A stretch of DNA of 64,000 nt from Trichopria drosophilae (GCA_030407085.1 CM059584.1:120814501-120878500); one strand, 5' to 3'. Positions 12,301 through 23,944 are shown, counted from the first letter of the stretch. Numbers and translations are program-made. The notes: a model not told the origin generated them from the letters alone.

Positions 12301-12969
12301 GGAGAGATAATCTTTTTACGTATTTTTCTATATAATTAGTGGACAACCCACAACATCAACCACAATCATTTATTTCAATTCTAATGATAAATTAATAACT
12401 GAACAATCAATTCCGCATCAACAATATATAATAAATTATATAATATAAAAAATAAATTTATTTTTTGAATTTTATAGTTTCGGAAATTTTCTTTTCCGAT
12501 TTTGAGACTTTTGGAATATATTTCATTCGGAATTTTGAAGCTCGTCTAAAATAAAAGGCTATGCTTTACCTAACCGAAGGCGTCAGAAAAATCAAAATAG
12601 TATGTTGTTTAAAAAATGTTATGTAGTCAGAATAAAACAGAAGATTGATAGATAAATGAAGAAATATTACCGCAGAAAATATGCTGAAAACTATATGTTT
12701 TTATTTTCGGTTGTAGAGGAAAATTGACACCACAGTGTGTATATGCACTCAAAAAAACGATAATGATAATGAGTACTATAATAACAAAGTACCATATAAT
12801 ACTTGAATGTCAATAATGTATAGACGATAACAATGTAACTATAAAAACTAATAATGAAATTAAAATCGAATGAGCCAAATATTCACAGAATGATGCAAAA
12901 CCATAAACAAAAGTGTACAAAATCGATGAACTTTAAGTAGATTGTTTCTTTCATCTCGAATCATCCTAA

Positions 12970-13840
12970 CCTCTTTAAGGGGAGGGTTCGGTGGTATTTT
13001 CAACTATATCCGCACGTGTAAAAATGTGATAAAATTATTTTTGTAGTAATTTTTTACGAGGAATTCAATGGTCATAAAAATATGTAGACAAAAATTTTTT
13101 TGACCTATAATACAATTTTTTTTGTAAAAAATTGACATTTTTTAAAACCGGTCATATCGGGTCATACTGGATCCGCCATCTTAAATTTTAATAATCTAAC
13201 CTTAAATTCGTGTCGAATGACGCCAAATACCTCAATTCGTATACAAATTTTCTCATGATTTTGAAGCGTACGAATTCTGGTGGACCATATTGAAGACAAC
13301 ATTTTAAATTGTAAAAATCTTCTACAAATATCTACAATCTAACTACAAATTCTTTATGAGAAACCCCGAGAACTCCTGTAGGTACATTTTCAGGAATATA
13401 ATGCCACTAGTGATAAGGATTTCATCAATGATGTGCATAGTTGATCAAATAAAGTTTATTTTTTCTACATATTGATGTCTTAAAAAGATTTTGTTGATTC
13501 GAAGAAAAACAAACAAATTCTAGTCGAAGTTGGCAGATGTTATGCACATTTAGTTGTAGTTTGGCATCGCTTACGCAACTTTATTGATGCGAAAAAATTC
13601 AGAAATAATGAAAACCTAAAAATTTAGTGATTGTTTATTTTAAATGCGCTATACATGTATATTGATTTTAGGAACAATTAAAAGACAATTATGACTATGC
13701 CAATCGAATGATCACACTAAAAAATTTTCTCTCAACATGAAAAAGTGAAAAGTTCATTATTTGAATCAGTGAATCAACATTCACTGCTGAAACAGTGGTT
13801 TACGATGTCATCAGTGAAATAAACAAATTAATAATTTTTT
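12970..13840. repeat. Dispersed repeat, copy 2 (longest)
   Basis: It begins with a less AT-rich stretch (GGGGAGGGTTCGGTGG near 12980) and ATCCGCCATCTT near 13170, and continues into the block shared with 9060-9420, with an extra ~80-bp piece near 13640-13700. Parts recur at 27700-28165. Confidence 0.6.
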
Positions 13841-14780
13841 TTTCACGCAGGTTACAGTAGAATTTGCCACATTTAGTTACTTATATAGTCAATTTTCGTT
13901 TACGGACGGTGAATAGTTTTGGAACATTCATTTGGAATAGAAAACTCACCCTAACCTAAAATTCAAAGAGGAAATGACAAACATGCTGTAGAATCTCTCA
14001 GTTAAAGAATATTGCTTTGTGAAAACTTAAAAATTCATCTAGCGAAACACGTGAGAAAACACCACCAGAACGACCAAAAGTAAAAAATTAAATGTGTTTT
14101 ATTTCATTAGGCAGAAAATATCTTAAATTTTGAGGCACTTCGTTTTTAAGCCGCGCCTAAATCAAGACACATTTAAAAATAGAACACTTTGGAATGTTTT
14201 AGTGTTTTCATTTAAGATACCCATAAGACACTCGATGTTGCGTTGTTTGCGTCAACATAATTGGATACTATTTTGAATTGAAAATTAACTTAATCCATTG
14301 TAACATTGATTTTTTTAATTTTATTTAATTTCGACTGAAAGTACAAATATGCACTTATGTAAATAATAAATTAACGTAGTAATATCGTTTGAATTACTTT
14401 GCTGATAGAATTGCATAGTTAAAAGGATCAGAAGTATAGTCAGTTTTCCTCCAAACCCTGAAAAGTATAACCCTTAGGTTCATGGTATAGTTATTACTAT
14501 TGTACTTCTGATTTTTACAACTATACTTAATTCCTTGATTATAATGTTTTTGATGATATAGATAGTGGCAATGACAATAGCCTTTATATTACTCTTAATG
14601 TAGTCTAGGTTCTTTCAATGATTGCTATTAAACAGAGATAAAGCTCCTTACATGTATTTACTTAATTTTTTATAATAAAATAGAAAGATTTGTATTAAAG
14701 ACTATTATCATCTTTCGATAACAAATAAGAAAATAAACACACGTGAAATAGAATATTAAAAGGTTATATTCTTATTTCCA
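13841..14780. other. Intergenic, nothing recognised
   Basis: AT-rich with scattered AAGACACATTT words near 14160-14230 like those at 6.2-6.4 kb. Confidence 0.4.
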
Positions 14781-14924
14781 CACTGTAAAAAAAGTTTTAA
14801 ATTAAGGGAATATAGGCTTAATTTAAAATGTAACAGACCAATAGAAAAGGACAATCTTATGCCTTATAGATTGGATTATTTTAAAACTATTTAAAATGTA
14901 ACAATTTTAAGACTTTTTTCAGTG
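14781..14924. mobile_element. Short MITE-like element, ends CACTGTAAAAAAAG
   Basis: Inverted ends CACTGTAAAAAAAGTTTTAA and GACTTTTTTCAGTG with paired TTTAAAATGTAACA inside. About 144 bp, non-coding. TA follows at the right (TGTATA) but the left flank is CA, so the duplication is not clean. Confidence 0.45.
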
Positions 14925-15631
14925 TATATCATTAGTAATTAATTATACATGTATGTAGAATTATAAAATTTGTAATTCTTAAAAATAAATAACCTTTAAT
15001 TACCATTTAAAATGATGAAATAAATAACAAAATTTGTAAGTTTGTGAATGCAAATTTGTAAATAATTGATAGAGCCCAGTATTGTTTACAGACGAGTACG
15101 TGCATTTAAGTAAAATAGCTGCATAAGAATGATTACGACACTTATCGCGTAAGTTAAATCGCGATTTCTGCGTAATCTGTTACTCATTCCAATGATCTCA
15201 TACTTTTAGAAACTTCTGATGCCTTAAAATGTTAGATTATCATCCATTATAATACTTAGAAATATTATGAAACTATTTAGGGTATTTATGTTGTATTTTA
15301 GAATAAATATAATTGTCATTTGTATATTACACACAAAATGTTGTAGCAGATAGTAATAGTGAAATAACGAATATAATAAAATAATATTTTAAAGATAAAA
15401 TCTGCCATTTATCGTGTTCGAAATATTCGATTACTACTTAAAATTAATTTTTGTAATTAAAAATGATAAAAGTTTCTGTTTTTATATGTCCAAAATTTCG
15501 CTACGATACAGGATGTAATGCATAACGCAAAAATTACAGGGATTTAATTAAAATATTTTATTTACATCTTATAAAAGTTTGTAAAATAATACATTAATAA
15601 TACTTCTGAAAATAACTATTTTCGTCCTTAT

Positions 15632-16149
15632 CTACCAACGCCAAGAACCACCAATCCCCACTTGACCTTGGGGCTTGAAACCTGGTTGTTTATTGGCTCC
15701 ACCGTTGACCCAAACACTGCCATGTTTATTTTCCCAAATATTATGTTGAACTTGGGCATCCCACGACGTTTTTCCTCCTTCTTTTTGGGCATGAATGCTA
15801 ACCTGCCCGTGTTTCTTCTCTTGTTCATTGTTAGCTTCTCTACGGAAACGAGGTCGCTGAAATCCAAAAAAAGCATCATAAATTGACGATCCAAAATCGA
15901 AATTTATTAAACACGTAGATCAACTTCGTATAGAAAGTACGTTGTAATTCTTCAAAAGTAATTTTATAAAAAATGGGATATACTTACACCCCATGGACCA
16001 GGAAGAGGTTTTGGGTTGAATGGAGGAGTTCCTGGGTACCATGGTTGATTGGGTTTCGATGGCCTGTTGACTGGTCGTGGAGTGAATGCCTGAGCTGCCA
16101 TGATTCCTGCTATGAGCAGGAACAGAATCGAAAATATTCCTCTATTCAT
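15632..16149 (-). CDS. Antimicrobial prepropeptide, abaecin-like + hymenoptaecin-like (copy A)
   Basis: Two coding exons: 16149-15988 (54 codons) and 15856-15632 (74 codons plus TAG), joined in phase 0 across a 131-bp GT-AG intron; 128 aa. Residues 1-21 are a signal peptide ending AQA. Residues 22-54 are a proline-rich peptide with the abaecin-like block PFNPK. Residues 55-60 end in RFRR, a furin-type site. Residues 61-128 are a Gly/Asn/Gln-rich domain with hymenoptaecin hallmarks (GxVxIxxxKEG, then GGANKQPG, ending GSWRW). The product should be secreted from fat body or haemocytes and act on bacteria (family knowledge). The ATG is preceded by AAG and sits 29 nt after a 5' UTR intron acceptor. 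AATAAA lies at 15562-15557. It is divergent to copy B and differs from it by one residue in the second domain (Gln versus Lys at domain position 35). No disabling change is seen. The family call is by eye, not by database search. Confidence 0.9.
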
Positions 16150-16713
16150 CTTGATTACTTGAAAGTTTCTATGAGAACCTGAAAATGTAATCAAAATATT
16201 ACAATATATGCGGTAAATCGAATAATCTTAAACTTAGAAAAAGTTTAAAAAAAATGTAATCAAATAAGATATATCCTTATCATGAAAGTCCGAGTATAAT
16301 ATAGCTGAGGTGCCAACTTTTATGAAAATATTCATACGATTTGTTAAATAAAAAATATCTGTAAATTTGTTTCACAAGTTGTATTGAGTTTATATGTAGT
16401 TTTCATGTGTATTAAAGTATTATATACAAATTATGACTATTTTAGTTGGCTAACTTCTGTTTTTTTATTTTACCCAAAATATCGATGTGGTTTACCCAAA
16501 GTGTGTATGCAAAGTATGCATGTTATAAGTTGTTTTAAAAAATATATTTTCATACAAATGTGAAAAGAAGCAAACAAAAATTATATATATATATATATAT
16601 ATATAATTTAAATAAAGTATATAAGAATGAGATATAAATAAATATACAAATAAATATGTACAAAATTTATAGAGTGACGTACCAGTGATTGTCGTTGCAG
16701 CTACAGTAGAACT
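16150..16713 (-). other. 5' UTR exons and UTR intron of copy A
   Basis: Predicted non-coding exon 1 runs from the initiator at 16713 to 16683, followed by donor GTACGT (16682-16677). A 504-bp intron ends with a pyrimidine-rich tract and CAG at 16181-16179. The second UTR piece is 16178-16150, directly before the ATG. The same layout is found in copies B, C and D, which is the main support. The intron holds no mobile element except a short AT microsatellite at 16582-16605. Confidence 0.7.
16582..16605. repeat. (TA)n microsatellite
   Basis: An uninterrupted run of alternating T and A of about 24 bases in the UTR intron of copy A. Not present at the mirrored place in copy B. Confidence 0.8.
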
Positions 16714-16914
16714 GATGATTTGTACCTAAAAAGCATTGCTTTATATATCGAATATTAATTTATCTCATACTTGAGGGTGGTGCCCCTAAATTTGTGTATA
16801 GTCTTTATACATGCTTGAGTTTCTCGCTATAAAGTAAAGTCCCTTATTAAATCTAGACGTCATACTTGGCGACGTATTGATATACAACGTTGCTTGACGA
16901 TTGTGGGGATCCCA
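16713..16914 (-). promoter_or_regulatory. Core promoter and kappaB-like sites of copy A
   Basis: On the minus strand: TCAGTT initiator with A+1 at 16713; TATATAAAG at 16747-16739 (about -34 to -26); GGGGCACCACCC at 16786-16775 (-73 to -62); GGGACTTTAC at 16843-16834 (-130 to -121); GGGGATCCCA-type palindrome at 16914-16905 (about -200). G-rich half-sites followed by pyrimidine-rich halves fit insect Rel/Relish sites, and their positions match those upstream of copy B. Induction by immune challenge is inferred, not shown. Confidence 0.75.
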
Positions 16915-17188
16915 CGTGGTAACTCGTGAACTTAAACTATAGATTATTAATAATATGCGATTAAGAATCTTTTTTAATGTTTTGAATCATGAGATTCGTG
17001 CACGGAGGGAAGCTATTTTATTATCACAGCTTCTCGTATTTGTACGTAAACTCATGTGCAATAATTATGTCATTTTTGGCAGATCATTTATCCTTTTTTT
17101 ACATGGAATGTGTACGATAAAAAAAAGTTGAAAGATCAGTGAAAAACGACAGAATGAATAAAATACATGTATGTACTATAAAAAAAAC

Positions 17189-18185
17189 GGTAGACCTTCG
17201 GAAAGACTCCGTCACCTGGAAAAATAGTAGTTTTCGATACAAGGGCGTATGCGTAAAGAACTTTACACACACACACGTGTGTCGAAATATTGTTTACGTA
17301 CGGCTTTTTCGTGCGTAAAGTATAATCGAGTGCGTAAAGTTTACTTTACGCACCGAAAAGACGTACATAAATTTTATTTACATGTTTTCCGACGTATTTT
17401 GGGTAGCTGAACACGAATCTGAAGTCAAAATTTGTCGCTCGGACATATCTTGGCCGCTATATTGAAAAAACATCGAAAAACCGTCATTTTTTTTAGTTTT
17501 TTGCATTTATCTTGAAAACTTGAAGTCGCACAAAAAAAGTTTCAAATAAAAAATGTAGAGCACAAAATTCTCTACAAAAAAGGTCATATACATTTTCTTC
17601 GTAAAGTCAAAAATAACGCCGTAAATGGAGGTTGAATATGAGAACAATTGACTTGGCGTGTCATGCCGCGTTTAAATTCAGCGGATTTAGGCTCCGCTAG
17701 GATGTTTGTGTAGCGGTAATGCAAGATGTCAAAAGTATGTTATATACTTTAAATGCGGTTCACCCAGACGGAGCTTAGGCAAACCAGGAAGGTTAAGTTT
17801 TTTCTAGCGGGGGGGGGGGGGGGTCTGGGGCAGCCCAGTGTAGGCATTATGCTGAAAACACGTCAAGTCAATTGTTATCATATTCAACCTCAATTTACGG
17901 CGTTATTTTTGACTTTACGAAGAAAATGTGTAAAATCTTTTTTGTAGAGAATTTTATGCTCTACATCTTTTGTTTGAAACTTTTTTTTAATGTAACTTCC
18001 ACTTTTCAAGATGAATGCAAAAAACTAAAAAAAATGACGTATTTTCAGTGTTTTCTCAACATAGTGGCCAAGATATGGCCGAGCGACAAATTTTGACTTC
18101 AGATTCGTGTTCAGCGACCCAAAATACGTCGGAAAACATGTAAATAAAATTTTTCCAGGTGACGGAGTCTTTCCGAAGGTTTACC
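17189..18185. mobile_element. 997-bp palindromic element with 8-bp target duplication
   Basis: Ends GGTAGACCTTCGGAAAGACT and the inverted partner at 18166-18185. AAAAAAAC flanks it on both sides (17181-17188 and 18186-18193). The mirrored arm at about 20572-20585 shows the uninterrupted empty site (GTACTG, A-run, TAAGAATG on the minus strand). The left arm carries an extra ~130-bp insert (about 17225-17360) rich in GCGTAAAG words. 8-bp duplications are typical of hAT-type insertions, though the end sequence is not a usual hAT start. Confidence 0.7.
17809..17823. repeat. Run of 15 G
   Basis: Homopolymer of G near the centre of the palindromic element; prone to sequencing and assembly error. 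Confidence 0.8.
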
Positions 18186-18664
18186 AAAAAAACTAAGAAT
18201 GTATAATGTAGTACCAACTCTCAATCTCCCTGAATGCATTAATGCTTACAATGCACAGAAAGCAGGCTTAAATTTGTTACAAATATAAGAAAAAATTAAA
18301 AAATTAAAAATTTTTTAAAATATAAATAACTAAATCGTACACAATAAAAAGTTCTCGAAATTGTTATGTATTTTAAATTCAGCATTGAATATGGCTGACT
18401 TTCAATTTTTAAATAACCAGAAAACTAATGGTTTTAAATAAAGTAAATGCTTAAGCTTAACGTCTTAATTTCAGGCAGTAAACATGTAATTTTAGCCGAG
18501 GTGATGTCCGAAAGTAAGATGTTTCGAGGTTTCGTCATGTAAGTATTATTTAAAAAATGAAAAAGTAAATTTCCAATACTAAAAACAAGATTTTAAACGT
18601 AAACATAAACTTTAATTAAATAAACTGATTTTTGAAATTTAGTAATTCGATACAAAAGCATCTA

Positions 18665-19599
18665 GGGGAGGCGTGGGGTGTACCGCTCACCTGAGGAAAG
18701 TATCGCTTTTAATAAATGCATAAATAATTTCAGATTTGTTTAACGATTGAAATCGATTCTATAAAGCCCCGACAGTAATATACAAGAAGATCTGAATTTT
18801 TACTAACGCTAAACATATTGAATTATAGAATTTAATAAATATCAAAGATCCAACAGGATCTCCTGTCAATGTGGGTAATACCGCTCACTAAATTTAAGTT
18901 GTTAAACTTATTCTTATTCACTTAGAAACAATGTAATGAAAATGTAATGAAGTTGTAATGAAGAAATATCGGTACAGGCAATGAAAATGGTAAAGAAGAA
19001 TGGATTCAAATTAATGATTCATAAATAATGAATGTACCTAACCTATGAAATTCAATGATATTATAAATCAATTTGTTGTTAACTCACTTGTGTACATTCA
19101 ATGTATATGATTAATTACAAGAAGTTCCATGTCAAATATCCATTATTTTAGTACTTTCTGTACATTTATTTGATCAACAATATGTGAAATATGCCATAAA
19201 CTCTGTGAGCGGTGTTACCCACTAACGCGCCGCGTTGAAAAGTAATGAATAATTAAAAGTCAATGTTGTTTTTAGTAGTTTACCAAATACCATTTGGTAA
19301 TTAACAGTACAACAAGTCTATTTTTTCATATTTTTTCCCATTGGGTACTAGTAAAAAGATGGAAAACCGTATATTGTAAAGACCAATTCTTATCGTATTT
19401 ATGTCAACTACGTTACAAAACTTTCCAATTTTTTTTTAATCAACTTTTAGCAATAAACTATGTAAATTTTTTGTTGAAATTAGATTTTGACATAAAGTTC
19501 TTTAGTAAAAAAATATAAAAAATAATTTTAACTTAACGGAAGGTTGAGAAATATGAGTGAGCGGAATTACCCACTGAGCGGTACAACCCCCGCCTCCCC
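18665..19599. mobile_element. TA-flanked inverted-repeat element with GAGCGG motifs
   Basis: Ends GGGGAGGCGTGGGGTGTACC and GTACAACCCCCGCCTCCCC, flanked by TA (18663-18664 and 19600-19601). The word GTGAGCGGTNTTACCCAC recurs internally near 18875 (inverted), 19206 and 19557. TA duplication suggests Tc1/mariner or pogo mobilisation. It lies near the axis of the A/B inverted duplication. Confidence 0.6.
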
Positions 19600-20580
19600 T
19601 ACATTAAATTCTCGACCGCTTGTTTTCCATCGAAAACCGAATTAATATATTAGATCCTTTCATTTTTTTGAATTTTGTAGTATTGTGACCGAGATTTACC
19701 AAGAAGAAACTGATTTTTCACTGAAATTGAGCTGCACGCGTTCTTTAGTTGAAGATGTAACAATTTAAACATTTATTTTTCATTCTGCGTGTTCAGAAAA
19801 TTTTATTAATGATACTTGCAAATTATCTTTGTAAAAGCCGTTATCAAACATTTATATTCGCTATTTGAGATTAAAAAACCTACTCCAGGTTTGGAGTGAA
19901 CATTTCAATCCAAAAAAAAATGTAAAGAGTAAACAAAAATATGCCCCTTTGGAAAAAGACAAAACTTCGCACTTCAACTTTCCAAATATCAGCAATTTTT
20001 ATTTGTAACAAATTTAAGCCTTTTTTTTGTGCAATGTGAGCATTAATAATTTAATTTAATAATATTTTTAATTATTTTATTTATTTAATATGTGAATACG
20101 AATGTAATAGTGAAAATTGGCGCCAAAGTCAAATTTAAGTTCAAAACAAGTAAAAACGCGTTGTTTTTACAAATATAAATGCGATGAAAAAAGTTTGAGG
20201 CAAAAGATATCATAAAATTGTCTACAAACAAATTTGTTTTTCTTTCTCACGTTCTTTCTCAACCAAAATAGTCACAAAAAATCAATATTAATTTTTTAAT
20301 TATGACTTAATATAACTGAAAATTATGGTATGGGTAACCTTAAACGAAAATGATCTCTTCTCATATTAATTGTAGTTATTGTTTATGAAATTTATATTTT
20401 AAACTGTAAAAGTAACATACTGTCCACAACTTTTCACATTCTTAATTCTAATATTACTATAGGTTATAACCGTTTCTACGGATTTGATGGGGACCTTCCA
20501 CTTTAAATGCTCGAAAAACTCATTAATTTATATAATTTTATTTTTCCGATAAAAATTCAGATCATTCTTATTTTTTTTTA
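19600..20580. other. A/B spacer, right part
   Basis: AT-rich; a faint mirror of 18240-18300 is seen at about 20000-20052. No gene. Confidence 0.5.
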
Positions 20581-20836
20581 CAGTACAACCATGTGTCTTG
20601 ATTCTGTCGTTTTTCATAGATCTTTCAACTATAATCGTACACATTTTATGTTAAAAAAAAGATAGATGATCTGCTAAAAACGACATAATTATTGCACATG
20701 AGTTTACATACAAGACGAGAAGCTGTGATAATAAAATTGCTTCACTCCGTGCACGATATTTCATGTTACAAAATCATCAAAAAGATTCTTAATCACTTAT
20801 TAATAATCTATAATTTAAGTTCACGAGTTAGCACGA

Positions 20837-21029
20837 GGGATCCCCACAATCGTCAAGGAACGTTGAATATCAATGCGTTGCCAAGTATGAAGTGTAGATT
20901 TAATAAGGGACTTTACTTTAGACACAAGTAGCGATAAACTCAATAGACAAGTTTAGGGGCACCACCCAGAAGTACAAGATAAATTACTATTCGATATATA
21001 AAGCAATGCTTTTTAGGTACAAATCATCA
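20837..21029 (+). promoter_or_regulatory. Core promoter and kappaB-like sites of copy B
   Basis: GGGATCCCC at 20837-20845 (-192 to -184), GGGACTTTAC at 20907-20916 (-122 to -113), GGGGCACCACCC at 20956-20967 (-73 to -62), TATATAAAG at 20995-21003, TCAGTT initiator with A+1 at 21029. Order and spacing mirror copy A, as expected for an inverted duplication, and they are kept although surrounding bases have drifted. Confidence 0.75.
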
Positions 21030-21983
21030 GTTCTACTGTAGCTGCAACGTTAATCACTGGTACGTCTCGCTATAAATTTTATATGTATTTATTTGCATAT
21101 TTATTTATGTCTCATTCTTATATACTTTCTGTAAATTATGTATATTTGCCTTTTTTCTTATTTGTATGAAAATACCATACAAATTGAAACGAACTAAAAT
21201 TCATTTTTTAAAACAAGTTATAATAGGCATACTTTATCGATATTTTGGGTAAAGAAAAAACAGAAGTAAACCAACTACATAATTATACATATGCACTCTA
21301 AATAAATTGCAAAAATACTTAAATACACACGGAATCTATATATAAAAACTTACTTTTATTTTTTATTAAACAAATTCTACGAAAATGTTCTTAAAGTTAG
21401 TATCTCGTATTATACTCGTTCTTTCATACACAGAAAGAATGAAAAAAGTTAATTGAACCACTTTAGAAAAATACATGATTATAAGCAATGGTTAAATTAA
21501 CCAATTCCATAGTAAAACAAAACAAAAACATGGTATCGTTTACTATTTCCCGATACTTAAATCCGCAGCATAGCACGTAACTTCAAATCTATCGAAGCTT
21601 TACAGTTAAATAGTCACTCGAAATATTGTTGACTATAAAAATACATTTTGTAAAAGTGATTAAACAAAAATAACTACTTATCATCATAAAAAGTAATTAT
21701 TGTATGTTATATTTTACCATATATTACGAATTATAAAAATAAGATATTGTCAACTACAACTTTTCACGATGTTAGTTGTACTATTAGGAAATGTTATAAT
21801 CATTTCTACCTTTTCTTCATGGTTCCATTAACCTTTTTTTCTCTCTGTGTAATAATAATATATCTTATTTGATTAAATTTTTGAAACCACTTTTTCTAAA
21901 TCTAAGATTATTTGATTTACCGCATATATTGTAATATTTTGATTACATTTTCAGATTCTTATAGAAATTACTAAGTAATCAAG
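21029..21983 (+). other. 5' UTR exons and UTR intron of copy B
   Basis: Non-coding exon 1 is predicted at 21029-21059, ending CTG before donor GTACGT. The intron is 21060-21954 (895 bp) with acceptor TTTTCAG, and the second UTR piece is 21955-21983. The intron is about 390 bp longer than that of copy A, which is explained by a 421-bp TA-flanked element at 21429-21849. Confidence 0.7.
21429..21849. mobile_element. TA-flanked MITE (ends CACAGARAGAA) in copy B UTR intron
   Basis: Ends CACAGAAAGAATGAAAAAAG and TTTTTTTCTCTCTGTG with TA at 21427-21428 and 21850-21851. The mirrored site in copy A (about 16280) is empty. It shares ends and interior words (CCATGGTTCCATTAAC, TTTACTATTTCCCGAT) with 59654-59905. 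Confidence 0.7.
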
Positions 21984-22459
21984 ATGAATAGAGGAATATT
22001 TTCGATTCTGTTCCTGCTCATAGCAGGAATCATGGCAGCTCAGGCATTCACGCCACGACCAGTCAACAGGCCATCGAAACCCAATCAACCATGGTACCCA
22101 GGAACACCACCATTCAACCCAAAACCTCTGCCTGGACCATGGGGTGTAAGTATAACCGAATCTGTATAAAATTACTTTTGATGAAGTAAAATACGTTTTT
22201 GGATGATCAATTTATGATGTTTTTTGCATTTCAGCGACCTCGTTTCCGTAGAGAAGCTAACAATGAACAAGAGAAGAAACACGGGCAGGTTAGCATTCAT
22301 GCCCAAAAAGAAGGAGGAAAAACGTCGTGGGATGCCAAAGTTCAACATAATATCTGGGAAAATAAACATGGCAGTGTTTGGGTCAACGGTGGAGCCAATA
22401 AACAACCAGGTTTCAAGCCCCAAGGTCAAGTGGGGATTGGTGGTTCTTGGCGTTGGTAG
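21984..22459 (+). CDS. Antimicrobial prepropeptide, abaecin-like + hymenoptaecin-like (copy B)
   Basis: Exons 21984-22145 and 22235-22459 with an 89-bp GT-AG intron in phase 0; 128 aa. Signal peptide 1-21, proline-rich peptide 22-54, RFRR at 57-60, hymenoptaecin-like domain 61-128 ending GSWRW. The mature proline-rich part is identical to that of the other three copies. The second domain carries Lys instead of Gln at its position 35. AATAAA lies at 22529-22534, about 70 nt after the stop. The gene is divergent to copy A; its 3' end faces copy C. It is the only copy with a transposable element inside its 5' UTR intron (21429-21849), so expression could differ from copy A. All splice signals and the frame are intact. 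Confidence 0.9.
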
Positions 22460-23005
22460 ATAAGGACGAAAATAGTTATTTTCAGAAGTATTATTAATGT
22501 ATTATTTTACAAACTTTTATAAGATGTAAATAAAATATTTTAATTAAATCCCTGTAATTTTTGCGTTATGCATTACATCCTGTATCGTAGCGAAATTTTG
22601 GACATATAAAAACAGAAACTTTTATCATTTTTAATTTTCAATTTACGAACTACCTGACTAAAACTGTCAATGACCTTAAAATGCTCATTTTTAATTATTC
22701 GGCGTGGGTAAGGCGATACTTTTTAATACGAAGCGTTGTCAAAACAATGAATATAAAAAAATGTAATGATAAAATAACTCGAAATACATCAATACTCCCC
22801 CCTCCCCCCAACTTCTTTAAAAAATGCCTAAACTTGTGTCTTATATCGTGTATCAACTTTGTATAAAGTCAGTTCCCGTCTATATATAGAATTTCCGCCA
22901 TTCGACCGGTTCATAATCCAGTTAGTATTGACTTTACGGTCATTTCAAATGTTTATCGATTTTATTATTTACATATAGTAGAATAACTTCATTTTGTTAT
23001 TACTC

Positions 23006-23944
23006 AATTGAGGCGTCTCACAACAGAAATGGCTAAGTCCATTTTTTTCGAAATTTGAGATATTCAGATATTCATATTTTTTAGTCTATTTTTTGTTATA
23101 CTTCATTGTAAAATGGACAAAAAATGTGCTTTTTCGTTTGTTCCTCGCATGTTAGAAAACTGATGCAAATAAAAAAACCGCTAAGTCCATTGAACGTGTT
23201 TATTAAAAATGGCTAAGTCCAATGTTACTTTTAAGAATAAAATATACATGTACATTTATGAAAAAAAAACACACATTTCATAATTATATGCACATCCACA
23301 CAATTTTGATATAAATGAAGTAGACGATACAAATGAAGATGAAAGTGAATAAACGGTTGTTTTGTTGAAATTTTATAAAATTGTTATATGTTAACCAATT
23401 ATTTGATTAATTTTCTTGTGTATATACGGCACTTAAAAATAAAATTTATTTAATGAATTATTAAAAAACTATGTTGATAAAAAAAAAGGTAACCATTTTT
23501 TGATAAAAACTAAAAGATATTTCTTTTAAATTTTTTTCCCTTAATAGTAATCATGAAAATACGCATTGTTATTACATTATTTTACAACTTTATAAATTGC
23601 AAATCTAAAATCGCTAAGTCCATTAAAATTTTTGAAACAAAAATAGTTAAGTCATAATTTCAGATCAAAATGAGTTAAGTCCTTAAATTTTTTTTAAAAA
23701 AATAGCCAAGTCCAAAAGTCACACCAAAATTGGCTAAGTCCATATTAAAAAATGACTTTTCTCTATAAAAAATCGATTTTTATTTTTGGGAATGCGTTCA
23801 AAAATCTTATTTTTCATGAGTGAATTGAATAGTTTATTGGTTAACAAGCAATTTAGATACATTAAAGACATAGAGGTTTTTGTGTTTTTTTTTCAAAACG
23901 TATTTATTGTGACTTAGCCATTTCTGTTGTAAGACGCCTCAATT
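23006..23944. mobile_element. Inverted-repeat element packed with GGCTAAGTCC words
   Basis: Ends AATTGAGGCGTCTCACAACA and its inverted partner at 23923-23944, continuing into AGAAATGGCTAAGTCCA. GGCTAAGTCC or close variants recur near 23033, 23184, 23209, 23612, 23645, 23670, 23705 and 23735, all on the plus strand until the mirrored last copy near 23910. No coding frame. AATT may be the target duplication, but because it is palindromic this is unclear. Confidence 0.6.

Larger units (their letters stand above)
15467..17180. repeat. Inverted segmental duplication, left arm (carries copy A)
   Basis: Mirror image of about 20581-22633. Beyond the gene, matching words include ATGTCCAAAATTTCGCTACG (downstream side) and, at the inner end, TTGCACATGAG/CTCATGTGCAA and GTGTACGAT. 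The arms also match weakly nearer the centre (GGCTTAAATTTGTTACAAAT near 18275 against its complement near 20005). Confidence 0.75.
20581..22633. repeat. Inverted segmental duplication, right arm (carries copy B)
   Basis: Mirror image of 15467-17180. It is longer mainly because of the 421-bp element at 21429-21849. Sequence similarity is high over the gene and promoter, and falls off outside. Confidence 0.75.

Noticed and set aside
15662..15886. Plus-strand frame opposite exon 2 of copy A (and equivalents at copies B-D)
   Set aside because: Antisense or out-of-frame shadow of the conserved coding exon.
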